From Mycolicibacterium goodii (GTDB lineage: Bacteria > Actinomycetota > Actinomycetes > Mycobacteriales > Mycobacteriaceae): DNA of 64,000 bases. The stretch covers positions 868,001 through 932,000 of the forward strand of contig NZ_CP092364.2 in NCBI RefSeq assembly GCF_022370755.2, given 5' to 3'. Made by a program: the position numbers and the translations under genes. Below the pieces are notes generated by a model. The model was given only the letters and a program-made list of their open reading frames with translations. It searched no databases and had not been told where the DNA came from. Below are positions 43,089-51,133 of the stretch, one piece after another. Position 1 is the first letter of the stretch; each line of letters opens with the position of its first letter.

Positions 43089-44504
43089 GGGTTCGTAGTT
43101 GTCGGCGAGCCAGGCTTGGTGTTGGCGTTGTTGTTCGGCGTTGAGTTCGGCGCGTTCGCGGCGTTCGGCGTTGATGCGGTCGGCGCGGTCTTGTTCGCGG
43201 GTTTGACGGCGTTTGGGCATCATCACCCCGCGGTTGGGGTGGGGCTCGTCTTGCTGGGGTGGCAGGTTCAGGTCGCCGGTGGGGGTGCCCAGGATCGGAA
43301 ACAGGGCCGCGCCTTGGGGTTCGGTGGTGTAGACGTGCCCGGTGGGGGCGGTGAACTCGATGGTGCCGTCGGGCAGTTGCCGATCGGTCCAGCCGCGCGG
43401 GCCGGTGTAGAAGGTTTTGATCAGGTGGTGCGTACGGCAGTACAGCTTGGTGTTCGACGGATGCGTGGGGCCTTGCGGGTAGGGGCGGGTGTGGTCGATG
43501 TCGGCGGCCATCGCGGGCGCGTCGCACCCAGGGAAGCGGCAGGTCAGATCGCGCCACCGGATGAATTCGGCGAGTTCGACATTGGGCCGGTAACCCGATT
43601 GGGCTTTGTCTTCGGGGAGGGTGACGGGTTTGGTGGTGGCAGTCTTGGCGACCTCGCGCACCATGTGCGCCGGCAGCATTCCGAACCCGGGCAGGTACCC
43701 CGGCTCGCACCCGCCCTCGAGCGTGGATTTCTCGGCGAGCACGTGGATCATCGCGTTGTTCACTGCTGCACGCTCGGCGACCGCGGTGCAGTCCTCGCGT
43801 CCGCACTGGCAGCCCAGGGTGTCGCGGTAGCGGCCCAGCGCGCCGAGGGCATCGGCGCGGCGCTGATCGGGGGTGCGGGGATCGTTGGCGCATACGGTGT
43901 CGGCGATGGCGTCGAGGCGTTTGTCGAACCCGGCGGCGTCGTGGGCCGGCAGGTAGCCCTGGGCGTTGGCCATGCCGGGAGTGCTGGCGGGTTGGACCTC
44001 GAAGTATCGGCTCTCTTCGGATCTCTTGGTGACGCGTTGGCCGTCGGGATCCAAGCGCAGGATGCACTGGTCGATGCGTTCTTGGAGTTTGGGGTTCGAC
44101 AGGCGCATCCAGCCGGGTGAGCGGCGGGCCAGCACATCGTCGAGTGCGGGCATGGCGGCGGAGTCGACGAGTTCGGTGCGGGTGGCGATCTTGGTGACGA
44201 TGCGAAAGTCGATGTCGCCTGTGGCGAACACTGCGGCGACCTTGGGGATCCGGTCCCGCAGCACCCGCGCCAGGTGGACCTGCCAGCCGGCGCGGGAGCG
44301 GGAGATCCGCAGCGCCGCGGACACCTCGGCGCAGACCTCCTCGAACGGGTCGGTGCGCCAGAAGATGGAATCGGCCAGTTCGATGGTGCGGCGCGTGTCC
44401 AACTCGGCGATCGCGCGCAGGCGGACGGCGATCGCGGTGTTCTCCTGCCGCTTGGCCTCGGTGATGGCGTCGATCAGACCCGCATCACTCGCTCCATCGA
44501 ACAT
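43077..44504 (-). CDS. DUF222/HNH endonuclease-domain protein (13E12 repeat family)
   Basis: A 475-residue protein of the family found in several copies in mycobacterial genomes (REP13E12 in M. tuberculosis). The DUF222 part covers about 20-300 (AELDTRRTIELADSIFWRTD, RISRSRAGWQVHLARVLRDR); the C-terminal HNH nuclease motif is CRFPGCDAPAMAADIDHTRP then THPSNTKLYCRTHHLIKTF. A charged Arg/Glu/Gln-rich tail ends it. MFDGASDAGLIDAI at 44504 is the typical family start; the frame opens 30 bp earlier. Function unknown; linked to mobile or repetitive DNA. Its stop overlaps the right 83-bp repeat. Confidence 0.85.
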   Translation of the reverse strand: MFDGASDAGLIDAITEAKRQENTAIAVRLRAIAELDTRRTIELADSIFWRTDPFEEVCAEVSAALRISRSRAGWQVHLARVLRDRIPKVAAVFATGDIDFRIVTKIATRTELVDSAAMPALDDVLARRSPGWMRLSNPKLQERIDQCILRLDPDGQRVTKRSEESRYFEVQPASTPGMANAQGYLPAHDAAGFDKRLDAIADTVCANDPRTPDQRRADALGALGRYRDTLGCQCGREDCTAVAERAAVNNAMIHVLAEKSTLEGGCEPGYLPGFGMLPAHMVREVAKTATTKPVTLPEDKAQSGYRPNVELAEFIRWRDLTCRFPGCDAPAMAADIDHTRPYPQGPTHPSNTKLYCRTHHLIKTFYTGPRGWTDRQLPDGTIEFTAPTGHVYTTEPQGAALFPILGTPTGDLNLPPQQDEPHPNRGVMMPKRRQTREQDRADRINAERRERAELNAEQQRQHQAWLADNYEPPPF

Positions 44505-44578
44505 GTGTTCGAGTATGCCACGACCCACCGACAAGTCAGAATGTCCTGATAGGACTGTTCGGGAACTCGGGCGAGGAT

Positions 44579-44743
44579 TTGCGGCACCGCATCGAGGCGC
44601 TGGAACGCAGGGTCGCCGCGCTGGAGCGGACCCTCAACGCATCGGGCAATCACGTCCAGGTCCCGATCGAGGGGCAACCTGGTGAGATGCTGGCCAGCGA
44701 GATGGTGCGGCGCCTCGTCGTCGTCTTCGACCGGCTGGCCTGA
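44579..44743 (+). CDS. Possible small coiled-coil protein
   Basis: A 54-codon reading frame in the gap between the HNH gene and the convergent glycosylase, using a TTG start; the frame is open back to at least 44543 (LIGLFGNSGEDLRHRIEAL). RIEALERRVAALERTL is a clear heptad coiled coil and the end reads MLASEMVRRLVVVFDRLA. No strong ribosome-binding site is seen. Either a small conserved protein or the remnant of a longer gene cut by the HNH element. Nothing else is visible in 44505-44746. Confidence 0.35.
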   Translation: MRHRIEALERRVAALERTLNASGNHVQVPIEGQPGEMLASEMVRRLVVVFDRLA

Positions 44744-44746
44744 GAC

Positions 44747-45235
44747 TCACCCCTCCAGAACGGCGCGCCAGGCGAGAAGCTTGTCCTCGAATCGCATGGT
44801 CTGCGCCGGACTGGTTGACGGGAGACGTATGAAAGGCAGGGGCGGCTCCCCGACGAGGCGGCGGTAATTGGCCTCGGCCGCCGCGCCGTTGAACACCGCA
44901 TGCTCGAGCGACGGATGCGTGGCGAAGAACGCATCGAAATCATTGGGCACCATGCTGTCCCGCTCCACCGCGGAGTCCAGGCTGCCGACACGTCGGCAGG
45001 AGCGCAGCACGTCCCACACCGCGATGCCGTGGGAGGTCAACGCCGACACCCGGTCCGGATAAGCGGCCGACGCACAGAATCCGTAGAGCTCACCCATGAT
45101 GCGCCAGAAGGCGTTTCGTGGATTGCCGTAGTACTCGCTCGCAGCGAGCGACATCACGCTGGGCATGTTGCCGAGAATCAGCAGCCGTGGCGCGTCGCCG
45201 ATGATGGGCGTCAGGCCGTGCAGCACTGTGCTCAT
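44747..45235 (-). CDS. DNA-deoxyinosine (hypoxanthine) glycosylase, UDG family 6
   Basis: A 162-residue member of the uracil-DNA-glycosylase superfamily, family 6 (HDG). Motif 1 is LILGNMPSVMSLAASEYYG followed by NPRNAFWRIMGELYG; motif 2 is IRLPSTSPAQTMRF. Asn replaces polar residues used by family 1, as expected for HDG. It removes hypoxanthine, the product of adenine deamination, from DNA. It is translationally coupled (4-bp overlap) downstream of a polysaccharide deacetylase gene, an odd partner. Mycobacteria do not universally carry it. Confidence 0.88.
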   Translation of the reverse strand: MSTVLHGLTPIIGDAPRLLILGNMPSVMSLAASEYYGNPRNAFWRIMGELYGFCASAAYPDRVSALTSHGIAVWDVLRSCRRVGSLDSAVERDSMVPNDFDAFFATHPSLEHAVFNGAAAEANYRRLVGEPPLPFIRLPSTSPAQTMRFEDKLLAWRAVLEG

Positions 45236-45939
45236 GACATCGCGATCAGTTCTGACACCGTGACGAAACGGTATCCGGCGGACTGTAGTTCGGCGATGAT
45301 CTGCGGGATCGCGGCGCGCGTCGGTCCGCGACTGCCGTACATGGCGTGCAGCAGGATGATCGAGCCCGGCCGCACCTCGCGGACGGTCTGGGCGACGATC
45401 TCGTCCGCGGTGGGTTGCGACCCGGAATCGGGCTCGACGTCCCAGGTCACCGTGACCCGGCCATGGTCGGACAGGTAGTGGGGCAGTGCCCAGAGCTTCT
45501 TGCCGTATGGCGGGCGGAAGGTGATCGGCCCCGTGTAACCCGTCGCGCGGATCGCGGCATCAGTGCGTTCCACCTCCGCAGCAACGGTTTTCGGTGACAT
45601 CAGCACCATGCGTCGATGTGAGAAGCTGTGGTTTCCGATCTCGTGGCCGGCTGCCGCGATGGCCGCGCCCAGTGCGGGAGCGGCTTCGAGTTCGCGACCC
45701 GTGAGATAGAACGTCGCGGGCACCCGGGCTGTGGCCAGCGTCCGCAGCACTTCGGGCGTCGCGTCGGTCGGGCCGTCGTCGAGCGTCAACGCGACCACCT
45801 TCTCGGTGGTGTCCACGCGATCCACCAGAACGCCCGCCAGCTGAAAGCTCCGCGCATTGGACACCCAGTACCCGCTCGCGAGAACAACCACCACCGACGA
45901 GACGAGCGCCAGGCATACCGTCAGCACGCGTCGTCGCAT
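45232..45939 (-). CDS. Exported polysaccharide deacetylase (NodB/CE4)
   Basis: A 235-residue membrane-anchored or secreted protein. Residues 1-28 form a signal/anchor (RRRVLTVCLALVSSVVVVLA). CE4 motifs: TLDDGPTDAT with the catalytic Asp pair, HEIGNHSFSHRRM with the metal His pair, FRPPYGKK, TWDVEPDSG and the closing LLHAMYG. It removes N-acetyl groups from peptidoglycan or another amino-sugar polymer outside the cytoplasm. First gene of a two-gene unit with the DNA glycosylase. Substrate not determined. Confidence 0.9.
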   Translation of the reverse strand: MRRRVLTVCLALVSSVVVVLASGYWVSNARSFQLAGVLVDRVDTTEKVVALTLDDGPTDATPEVLRTLATARVPATFYLTGRELEAAPALGAAIAAAGHEIGNHSFSHRRMVLMSPKTVAAEVERTDAAIRATGYTGPITFRPPYGKKLWALPHYLSDHGRVTVTWDVEPDSGSQPTADEIVAQTVREVRPGSIILLHAMYGSRGPTRAAIPQIIAELQSAGYRFVTVSELIAMS

Positions 45940-45978
45940 GCGTCCTGTATACCTGGCGCCCGTGTGCCGGAGGAAAAG

Positions 45979-47820
45979 TCAGCTCAGGTGGTGCACCTCC
46001 TGCAGGCCGTACACGGGTGTGTCCATGCCCTCGTAGCGGGCCTTGAGCTGCAACGCCAAATACAGGGAGTAGTGGCGTGATTGGTGCAGGTTACCGCCGT
46101 GGAACCACAGGTTCTCCTGCTGCGTGGGCTTCCACATGTTGCGCTGCTCGCCCTCCCACGGGCCGGGGTCCTTGGTGGTCCCGGACCCGAGGCCCCACAC
46201 CTTGCCGACCTTGTCGGCGACGTCCTGACCGATCAGATCGGCGGCCCAGCCGTTCATGGAACCGAACCCGGTGGCGTAGACGACGACGTCGGCGGGCAGT
46301 TCGGTGCCGTCGGCCAAGATCACCGAATCCTCGGTGAGCCGCTCGACCTGGCCGTGCGCCAACTTGATCGACCCGTCGGCGATCAGGTCCGACGCACCGA
46401 CGTCGATGTAGTAGCCCGATCCACGACGCAGGTACTTCATGAACAGGCCAGAATCGTCGTCGCCGAAGTCCAATTCGAAACCGGCGGCCTCAAGGCGCTC
46501 GTAGAACTCCTTGTCGCGCTCGCGGATCGCGTCGTAGATCGGTCGCTGGAAGTCGGCCATGATGCGGTACGGCAGCGACGCGAACGTGAGATCGGCTTTC
46601 TCCGTGGTCATCCCGGCCGCGACCGCACGCTCGGAGTACAGATCGCCGAGGCCGAGATCCATCAGCGACTCAGACTTGACGATGTGCGTCGAGGACCGCT
46701 GCACCATGGTGACGTCGACGTCGTTCTCGTACAACGCCTTGCAGATGTCGTGCGCGGAGTTGTTGGAACCGATCACCACGGCACGCTTGCCGACGTAGCG
46801 GTCGGGTCCTGGGTGCTGGCTCGAATGATGCTGATCGCCACGGAAGATGTCCTGGCCGGGCAGTGTCGGGATGTTCGGCTTGCCCGACATGCCGGTCGCG
46901 AGCACCAACTGTGTCGGGCGCAGCGTCACCTTCTCGCCGTTGCGATCCACTTCGACGGTCCAACGCTTTTCGTTCTCGTCGAACGATGCCGACAGGCACG
47001 TCGTGGAACTCCAGTACGGCACCTCCATGACCTTGGTGTAGAACTCCAGCCAGTCACCGATCTTGTCCTTCGGCGCAAACACCGGCCAGTTCGGCGGGAA
47101 CGGCAGGTACGGCAGGTGGTCGTACCACACCGGGTCGTGCAGGCACAGTGACTTGTAGCGCTTGCGCCACTGGTCGCCGGGGCGTTCGTGCCTGTCGATG
47201 ACGATCGCGGGCACCCCGAGCTGGCGCAGCCGCGCGCCGAGCGCGATACCGCCCTGGCCGCCGCCGATGACGACGATGTACGGCTGCTCGCTGTAGCCCA
47301 GCGTCAGCTGCTCGTCGAGGCGCTTCTCGGCCCAGGACCGGCGGTCGGGGTCGGAGCCGTGCACGGCGCCCAGCACCCGCTTGGGGCCTTTCGGCTCCTC
47401 GTGGCCCTTGAGCTCCTGCAGCGTGGTCAGCAACGTCCAGGCGCGGTCGCCGGTGTCGTCGCTGCGCAGCCGCAAGTGTCCGTTGCCGCGGCCGGTCGCG
47501 GTCTCGAACTCGATGAACGCCGACGTGATGACGGTGTTGCCGTCGACGTCCTCGGTGGGCGGTTCTGTGGTCTTGAAACCCGATGGGTCGGTGTCGGCGA
47601 GTCGCGCGGAGAGCATGTCCGCGATGCCCTCGTGCCCCTCGACGGTCTTGATGTTCCAGGTGAAGGCAACCAGATCGCGCCAGAAGCTGTCGACGGCGAA
47701 CTTCGAGACGACGCGTTCGATGTCCCGCGCGGCCAGTGCGGACTCGAAGTCGGCCAGCCAGGCGTCGACGCGCTCCTGCGGTGACAGGGTTGCCAGTGGT
47801 GCGGCGGTGGTCTGTGTCAT
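45979..47820 (-). CDS. Flavin-containing monooxygenase with N-terminal NTF2-like domain
   Basis: A 613-residue two-part protein. Residues about 15-130 look like an NTF2/SnoaL-type domain (LAARDIERVVSKFAVDSFWR, VEGHEGIADMLSARLADTD). From about 170 an FMO-type oxygenase follows: FAD motif VVIGGGQGGIALGARLRQLG, the FxGxxxH-like IFRGDQHHSSQHPGPD and NADP motif AVVIGSNNSAHDICKAL, ending in VVYATGFGSMNGWA. It inserts oxygen into a carbonyl, amine or sulphur compound. It is divergent from a butanediol dehydrogenase and acetoin reductase pair and shares their operator-rich gap, so the likely substrates are short ketones or diols. ATG start at 47820. Confidence 0.87.
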   Translation of the reverse strand: MTQTTAAPLATLSPQERVDAWLADFESALAARDIERVVSKFAVDSFWRDLVAFTWNIKTVEGHEGIADMLSARLADTDPSGFKTTEPPTEDVDGNTVITSAFIEFETATGRGNGHLRLRSDDTGDRAWTLLTTLQELKGHEEPKGPKRVLGAVHGSDPDRRSWAEKRLDEQLTLGYSEQPYIVVIGGGQGGIALGARLRQLGVPAIVIDRHERPGDQWRKRYKSLCLHDPVWYDHLPYLPFPPNWPVFAPKDKIGDWLEFYTKVMEVPYWSSTTCLSASFDENEKRWTVEVDRNGEKVTLRPTQLVLATGMSGKPNIPTLPGQDIFRGDQHHSSQHPGPDRYVGKRAVVIGSNNSAHDICKALYENDVDVTMVQRSSTHIVKSESLMDLGLGDLYSERAVAAGMTTEKADLTFASLPYRIMADFQRPIYDAIRERDKEFYERLEAAGFELDFGDDDSGLFMKYLRRGSGYYIDVGASDLIADGSIKLAHGQVERLTEDSVILADGTELPADVVVYATGFGSMNGWAADLIGQDVADKVGKVWGLGSGTTKDPGPWEGEQRNMWKPTQQENLWFHGGNLHQSRHYSLYLALQLKARYEGMDTPVYGLQEVHHLS

Positions 47821-47830
47821 GTGTCACAGA

Positions 47831-47900
47831 CCACACCTGGTGTGGTGTTGCGACAAGAGTTGCACAGGGTTGCACCGCAACCGTCTGCAACTCTGTTGCG
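47831..47900. promoter_or_regulatory. Operator-rich divergent promoter region with GTTGC half-sites
   Basis: Three inverted repeats lie between the monooxygenase and dehydrogenase genes: CCACACC-T-GGTGTGG (47831-47845), AGAGTTGCA...TGCAACTCT (47856-47864 and 47886-47894), and nested inside it GGTTGC-ACC-GCAACC (47868-47882). GTTGC or its complement occurs six times within about 55 bp. This is likely the binding region for the GAF regulator encoded three genes downstream. Confidence 0.6.
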
Positions 47901-47929
47901 TGTGGCCTGCGTCACTTACTACTTGGCGT

Positions 47930-48976
47930 ATGAAAGCTGCCGTCTATCACGGACCCAACAAGTTGGAGATCGCCGACGTAGCCGAACCGCAACCGCGGCC
48001 AGGCACGGTCAAGGTGAAGGTGGGATACAACGGAATATGTGGCACTGACCTGCATGAATACTATGCAGGCCCGATTTTCGTGCCCACCGAACCGCACCCG
48101 CTGACCGGGCAGGAGATGCCACTGACGATGGGGCACGAGTTCGCCGGGACCATCACCGACGTCGGCGCGGGCGTCACCGGCTACGCGCCGGGTGACCGCG
48201 TCGCGATCGAGCCCATCTACCGGTGCGGTCATTGCGCGCCGTGTCGCGCGGGTACCTACAACGTGTGCCGGCAGATCGGCTTCCACGGCCTGATGTGCGA
48301 CGGCGGCATGGCCGAATACACGGTCGTCCCCGTCGACATGCTGCACAAGCTGCCCGACAACGTGTCGCTGGAACTCGGCGCGCTGGTCGAGCCCATGTCG
48401 GTGGCGTACCACGCCGCGACCCTCGGCGACGTGGGGGCCGGCGACACCGCGGTGATCTTCGGTGCGGGGCCCATCGGCATCGGTTTGTGGTTCGCCCTGC
48501 GGGGCAAGGGCCTCGAATCGGTGTACGTCGCCGAACCGTCGCCCACGCGGCGCGCCGCGATCGAGGCGCTCGGCGCGCAGACGCTGGATCCGACCCAGCT
48601 CGACGTGCCGGCGTTCATCGCCGACGTGACCGACGGGCGCGGTGCCGACGCGGCATTCGATGCGGCAGGCGTGACGCCCGCGATCGAGGCCGCGACCGCG
48701 AGCGTCGGTTCCCGACGCCCGACCGTCAGCGTCGCGATATACGAGAAACCGTTGAGCACACCGCTGCTGAACCTCGTGATGAACGAATCCCGCATCCAGG
48801 GCTCGCTGTGCTACACGTCCGCCGATTTCGAGGCCGTGATCGCGCTGATGGCCGACGGCGTCTACGACACCACGGGGTGGGTCACCGCGATCGGCATCGA
48901 CGACGTGATCGACGAGGGATTCGAAGCGCTGCACGCGGGCCGCAAGATGAAGGTACTGGTCGACCCCGCCCGCTGA
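47930..48976 (+). CDS. 2,3-butanediol dehydrogenase-like zinc alcohol dehydrogenase
   Basis: A 348-residue medium-chain dehydrogenase. Catalytic zinc ligands are in GICGTDLHEY and MGHEFAGTI; the structural zinc site is YRCGHCAPCRAGTYNVC; the nucleotide fold has VIFGAGPIGIGLWFALRGKG. The extended loop (AGPIFVPTEPHPLTGQEMPL) is typical of (R,R)-butanediol dehydrogenases. It interconverts 2,3-butanediol and acetoin with NAD. ATG 47930 lies 30 bp past the operator cluster; an acetoin-reductase-like SDR follows 30 bp later. Other secondary alcohols remain possible substrates. Confidence 0.87.
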   Translation: MKAAVYHGPNKLEIADVAEPQPRPGTVKVKVGYNGICGTDLHEYYAGPIFVPTEPHPLTGQEMPLTMGHEFAGTITDVGAGVTGYAPGDRVAIEPIYRCGHCAPCRAGTYNVCRQIGFHGLMCDGGMAEYTVVPVDMLHKLPDNVSLELGALVEPMSVAYHAATLGDVGAGDTAVIFGAGPIGIGLWFALRGKGLESVYVAEPSPTRRAAIEALGAQTLDPTQLDVPAFIADVTDGRGADAAFDAAGVTPAIEAATASVGSRRPTVSVAIYEKPLSTPLLNLVMNESRIQGSLCYTSADFEAVIALMADGVYDTTGWVTAIGIDDVIDEGFEALHAGRKMKVLVDPAR

Positions 48977-49006
48977 ACGGAAACCGAAAGGCAAAGGAGA
49001 CAACGT

Positions 49007-49786
49007 ATGTCATTGCAGGGCAAGGTGGCACTGGTCACCGGCGGGGGGCGCGGCATCGGCCGCGGTATCGCGTTGCGCTTGGCGCAGGACGGCGCTGACA
49101 TCGCGCTCGTCGACGTCACGTCCGACGGGATCGACACGGTCGCCGACGAGGTCGCCGCTCTCGGCTCGAAGGCCACGACATTCGTCGCCGATGTGAGTGA
49201 CCGCGACGCGGTGTACGCGGCCGTCGAACATGCGCACACCGCGCTCGGCGGGTTCGACGTGATGGTCAACAACGCGGGCATCGCACTGGTGGGCCCGATT
49301 TCCGAGGTCACCCCTGCCGACGCGGCGCGCGTGTGGTCGATCAACGTCAACGGCGTGCTGTGGGGCATCCAGGCGGCCGCGGCCAAGTTCATCGAACTGG
49401 GGGTACCCGGGCGGATCATCAACGCGTCGTCGATCGCGGGTCACGACGGGTTCGGCATGCTCGGTGTGTACAGCGCGAGCAAGTTCGCGGTGCGGGGACT
49501 CACGCAGGCGGCGGCAAAGGAGTACGCCTCGGCAGGGATCACCGTCAACGCGTACTGCCCTGGCGTGGTCGGCACCGACATGTGGGTCGAGATCGATCAG
49601 CGGTTCGCCGAACTGACCGGCGCCGAGGTCGGTGCGACGTTCCAGCAGTACGTCGGCGGTATCGCCCTCGGGCGCGCCGAGACGCCAGAGGACGTCGCCG
49701 GGTTCGTGTCCTACCTGGCCGGGCCCGACGCGGCCTACATGACTGGTCAGGCCCCATTGATCGACGGTGGACTGGTCTATCGGTAG
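49007..49786 (+). CDS. Acetoin/diacetyl reductase-like short-chain dehydrogenase
   Basis: A 259-residue SDR. ALVTGGGRGIGRGIALRLAQ starts it; NNAG is at about 88; catalytic S...YxxxK is in NASSIAGHDGFGMLGVYSA followed by SKFA. The YCPGVVGTDMWVEIDQRF stretch and closing GQAPLIDGGLVYR match (S)-acetoin-forming diacetyl reductases (BudC type). With the Zn dehydrogenase it could cover both stereochemistries of acetoin/butanediol. A purine-rich leader (AAAGGAGACAACGT) precedes the ATG. The regulator gene follows 42 bp later. Confidence 0.87.
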   Translation: MSLQGKVALVTGGGRGIGRGIALRLAQDGADIALVDVTSDGIDTVADEVAALGSKATTFVADVSDRDAVYAAVEHAHTALGGFDVMVNNAGIALVGPISEVTPADAARVWSINVNGVLWGIQAAAAKFIELGVPGRIINASSIAGHDGFGMLGVYSASKFAVRGLTQAAAKEYASAGITVNAYCPGVVGTDMWVEIDQRFAELTGAEVGATFQQYVGGIALGRAETPEDVAGFVSYLAGPDAAYMTGQAPLIDGGLVYR

Positions 49787-49828
49787 GGGCGACTCGCGTG
49801 CGGCCTGTGACATGGCGCACAATCGTGT

Positions 49829-51115
49829 GTGATGCCCGGATTCTCGACGCCTGAGCCCGCGGTCGCCCCCGGCGACGACCCGCGGCGCTACGCGATGCTC
49901 CTGGCGGAGGTGTACGACGCCACCATGTCCGGCGTCCGCGGTCCGGCACGGCCGCGGCAACTCATCGAGGATTCGTGGAAGCGGTTGCTGGGTAAAGGGA
50001 TTCACCCCGAACATCACAGCCCGCCCGAGGTCGACACCAGCGGGCTGGACATGCTGCGGCAGTCGTCGGGACTGCTGGCGGTTCTCGACGACGTGTCGCG
50101 CGGTCTGGAAACGGTGATCGACGACGGCGAGAACATCCTGGTTCTCGCCGACGCGCGGGGCCGGGTGCTGTGGCGGTCCGGTTCCCCGCGCGTGCTCAGA
50201 CTCGCCGACCGGCTCGGGTTCGTCGAGGGTGCGTCGTGGAGTGAGAGTGCGGTCGGCACCAACGGCATCGGGACGGCGCTCGTGTCACACCGCGCGGTAC
50301 AGGTGTTCTCGGCCGAACATTTCCTGCGCAGTCACCATTCCTGGACGTGCGCGGGCGCACCCATCCGCGACCCGCGCACCGGCCACGTGATCGGCATCGT
50401 GGACGTGTCCGGACCGGCTGACACGGTGCACCCCACCACGGTCGCACTCGTCGACCTGGTGGCCCGGTTGGCGGAGTCCAAACTGCGTGAGGCGCACGAT
50501 CACACCCTCAACCGGCTGCGCGCGGTTTCGGCACCGATCCTGTCGCGCATGGGCCGCCCGGCGCTGGCGGTGGACGCCGAAGGCTGGGTCGCCGCGGTTG
50601 ACTCGCTGCCGCTGCACAACCGGATCCTGTTGCCGGAACGCGGTTTACCGGGCCGCGCGTGGATCCCGTCGCTGGGTATGTGCGATGTCGAGTCGCTGCC
50701 GGACGGCTGGCTCGTGCGGGTTGCCGACGACACCGAGGCGAGCCCGGCGCCGACGCGCGTCACGCTCGACCTCCGCGACGGTAACGAACCGAGGCTGGAG
50801 ATGGCCGGTCAGTTCGGCAACTGGCGCCGCAGCATCTCGATCCGCCATGCCGAGATCCTGCTGGTGCTGGCGACCGCGCCGCAGGGACGTTCGGCGCCGG
50901 AACTCGCCGGTGACCTCTACGGCGACCGGACGCGCGTGGTCACGGTGCGCGCCGAGATGTCGCGGCTGCGAAAGCAGTTCGTCGGCATGATCGAGGGCAG
51001 GCCTTACCGGTTCGGCGATGCGGTGTCCGTCGACGTGCGGTATCCACGCGATATGGCGACTCTGCTCGGTTCGTCGACCGCCCCTGCCGTGCGGGCGATC
51101 CGTGACGCGCGCTGA
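49829..51115 (+). CDS. GAF-domain transcriptional regulator (AcoR-like, without sigma-54 domain)
   Basis: A 428-residue regulator. The N-terminal part (RPRQLIEDSWKRLLGKGI; GLAVLDD-like LLAVLDDVSRGLET) and the GAF region (GTNGIGTALVSHRAVQVFSA; HFLRSHHSWTCAGAPIRDP) match AcoR-type activators. The AAA+ sigma-54 contact domain and Fis helix of AcoR are missing; instead the last about 110 residues look like a winged helix (SISIRHAEILLVLATAPQGR, TVRAEMSRLRKQFVG). Mycobacteria lack sigma-54, which explains the change. GTG 49829 or the adjacent ATG starts it. Likely activates the divergent oxygenase/dehydrogenase genes through the GTTGC sites. Confidence 0.83.
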   Translation: MMPGFSTPEPAVAPGDDPRRYAMLLAEVYDATMSGVRGPARPRQLIEDSWKRLLGKGIHPEHHSPPEVDTSGLDMLRQSSGLLAVLDDVSRGLETVIDDGENILVLADARGRVLWRSGSPRVLRLADRLGFVEGASWSESAVGTNGIGTALVSHRAVQVFSAEHFLRSHHSWTCAGAPIRDPRTGHVIGIVDVSGPADTVHPTTVALVDLVARLAESKLREAHDHTLNRLRAVSAPILSRMGRPALAVDAEGWVAAVDSLPLHNRILLPERGLPGRAWIPSLGMCDVESLPDGWLVRVADDTEASPAPTRVTLDLRDGNEPRLEMAGQFGNWRRSISIRHAEILLVLATAPQGRSAPELAGDLYGDRTRVVTVRAEMSRLRKQFVGMIEGRPYRFGDAVSVDVRYPRDMATLLGSSTAPAVRAIRDAR

Positions 51116-51133
51116 CCGGTATACGTTGATGAG

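Noticed and set aside
43077..44504. HNH/DUF222 gene as an active homing endonuclease or restriction enzyme
   Set aside because: The family is a widespread repeat in mycobacteria with unknown activity; no methylase or intron is adjacent, so no such claim is made.
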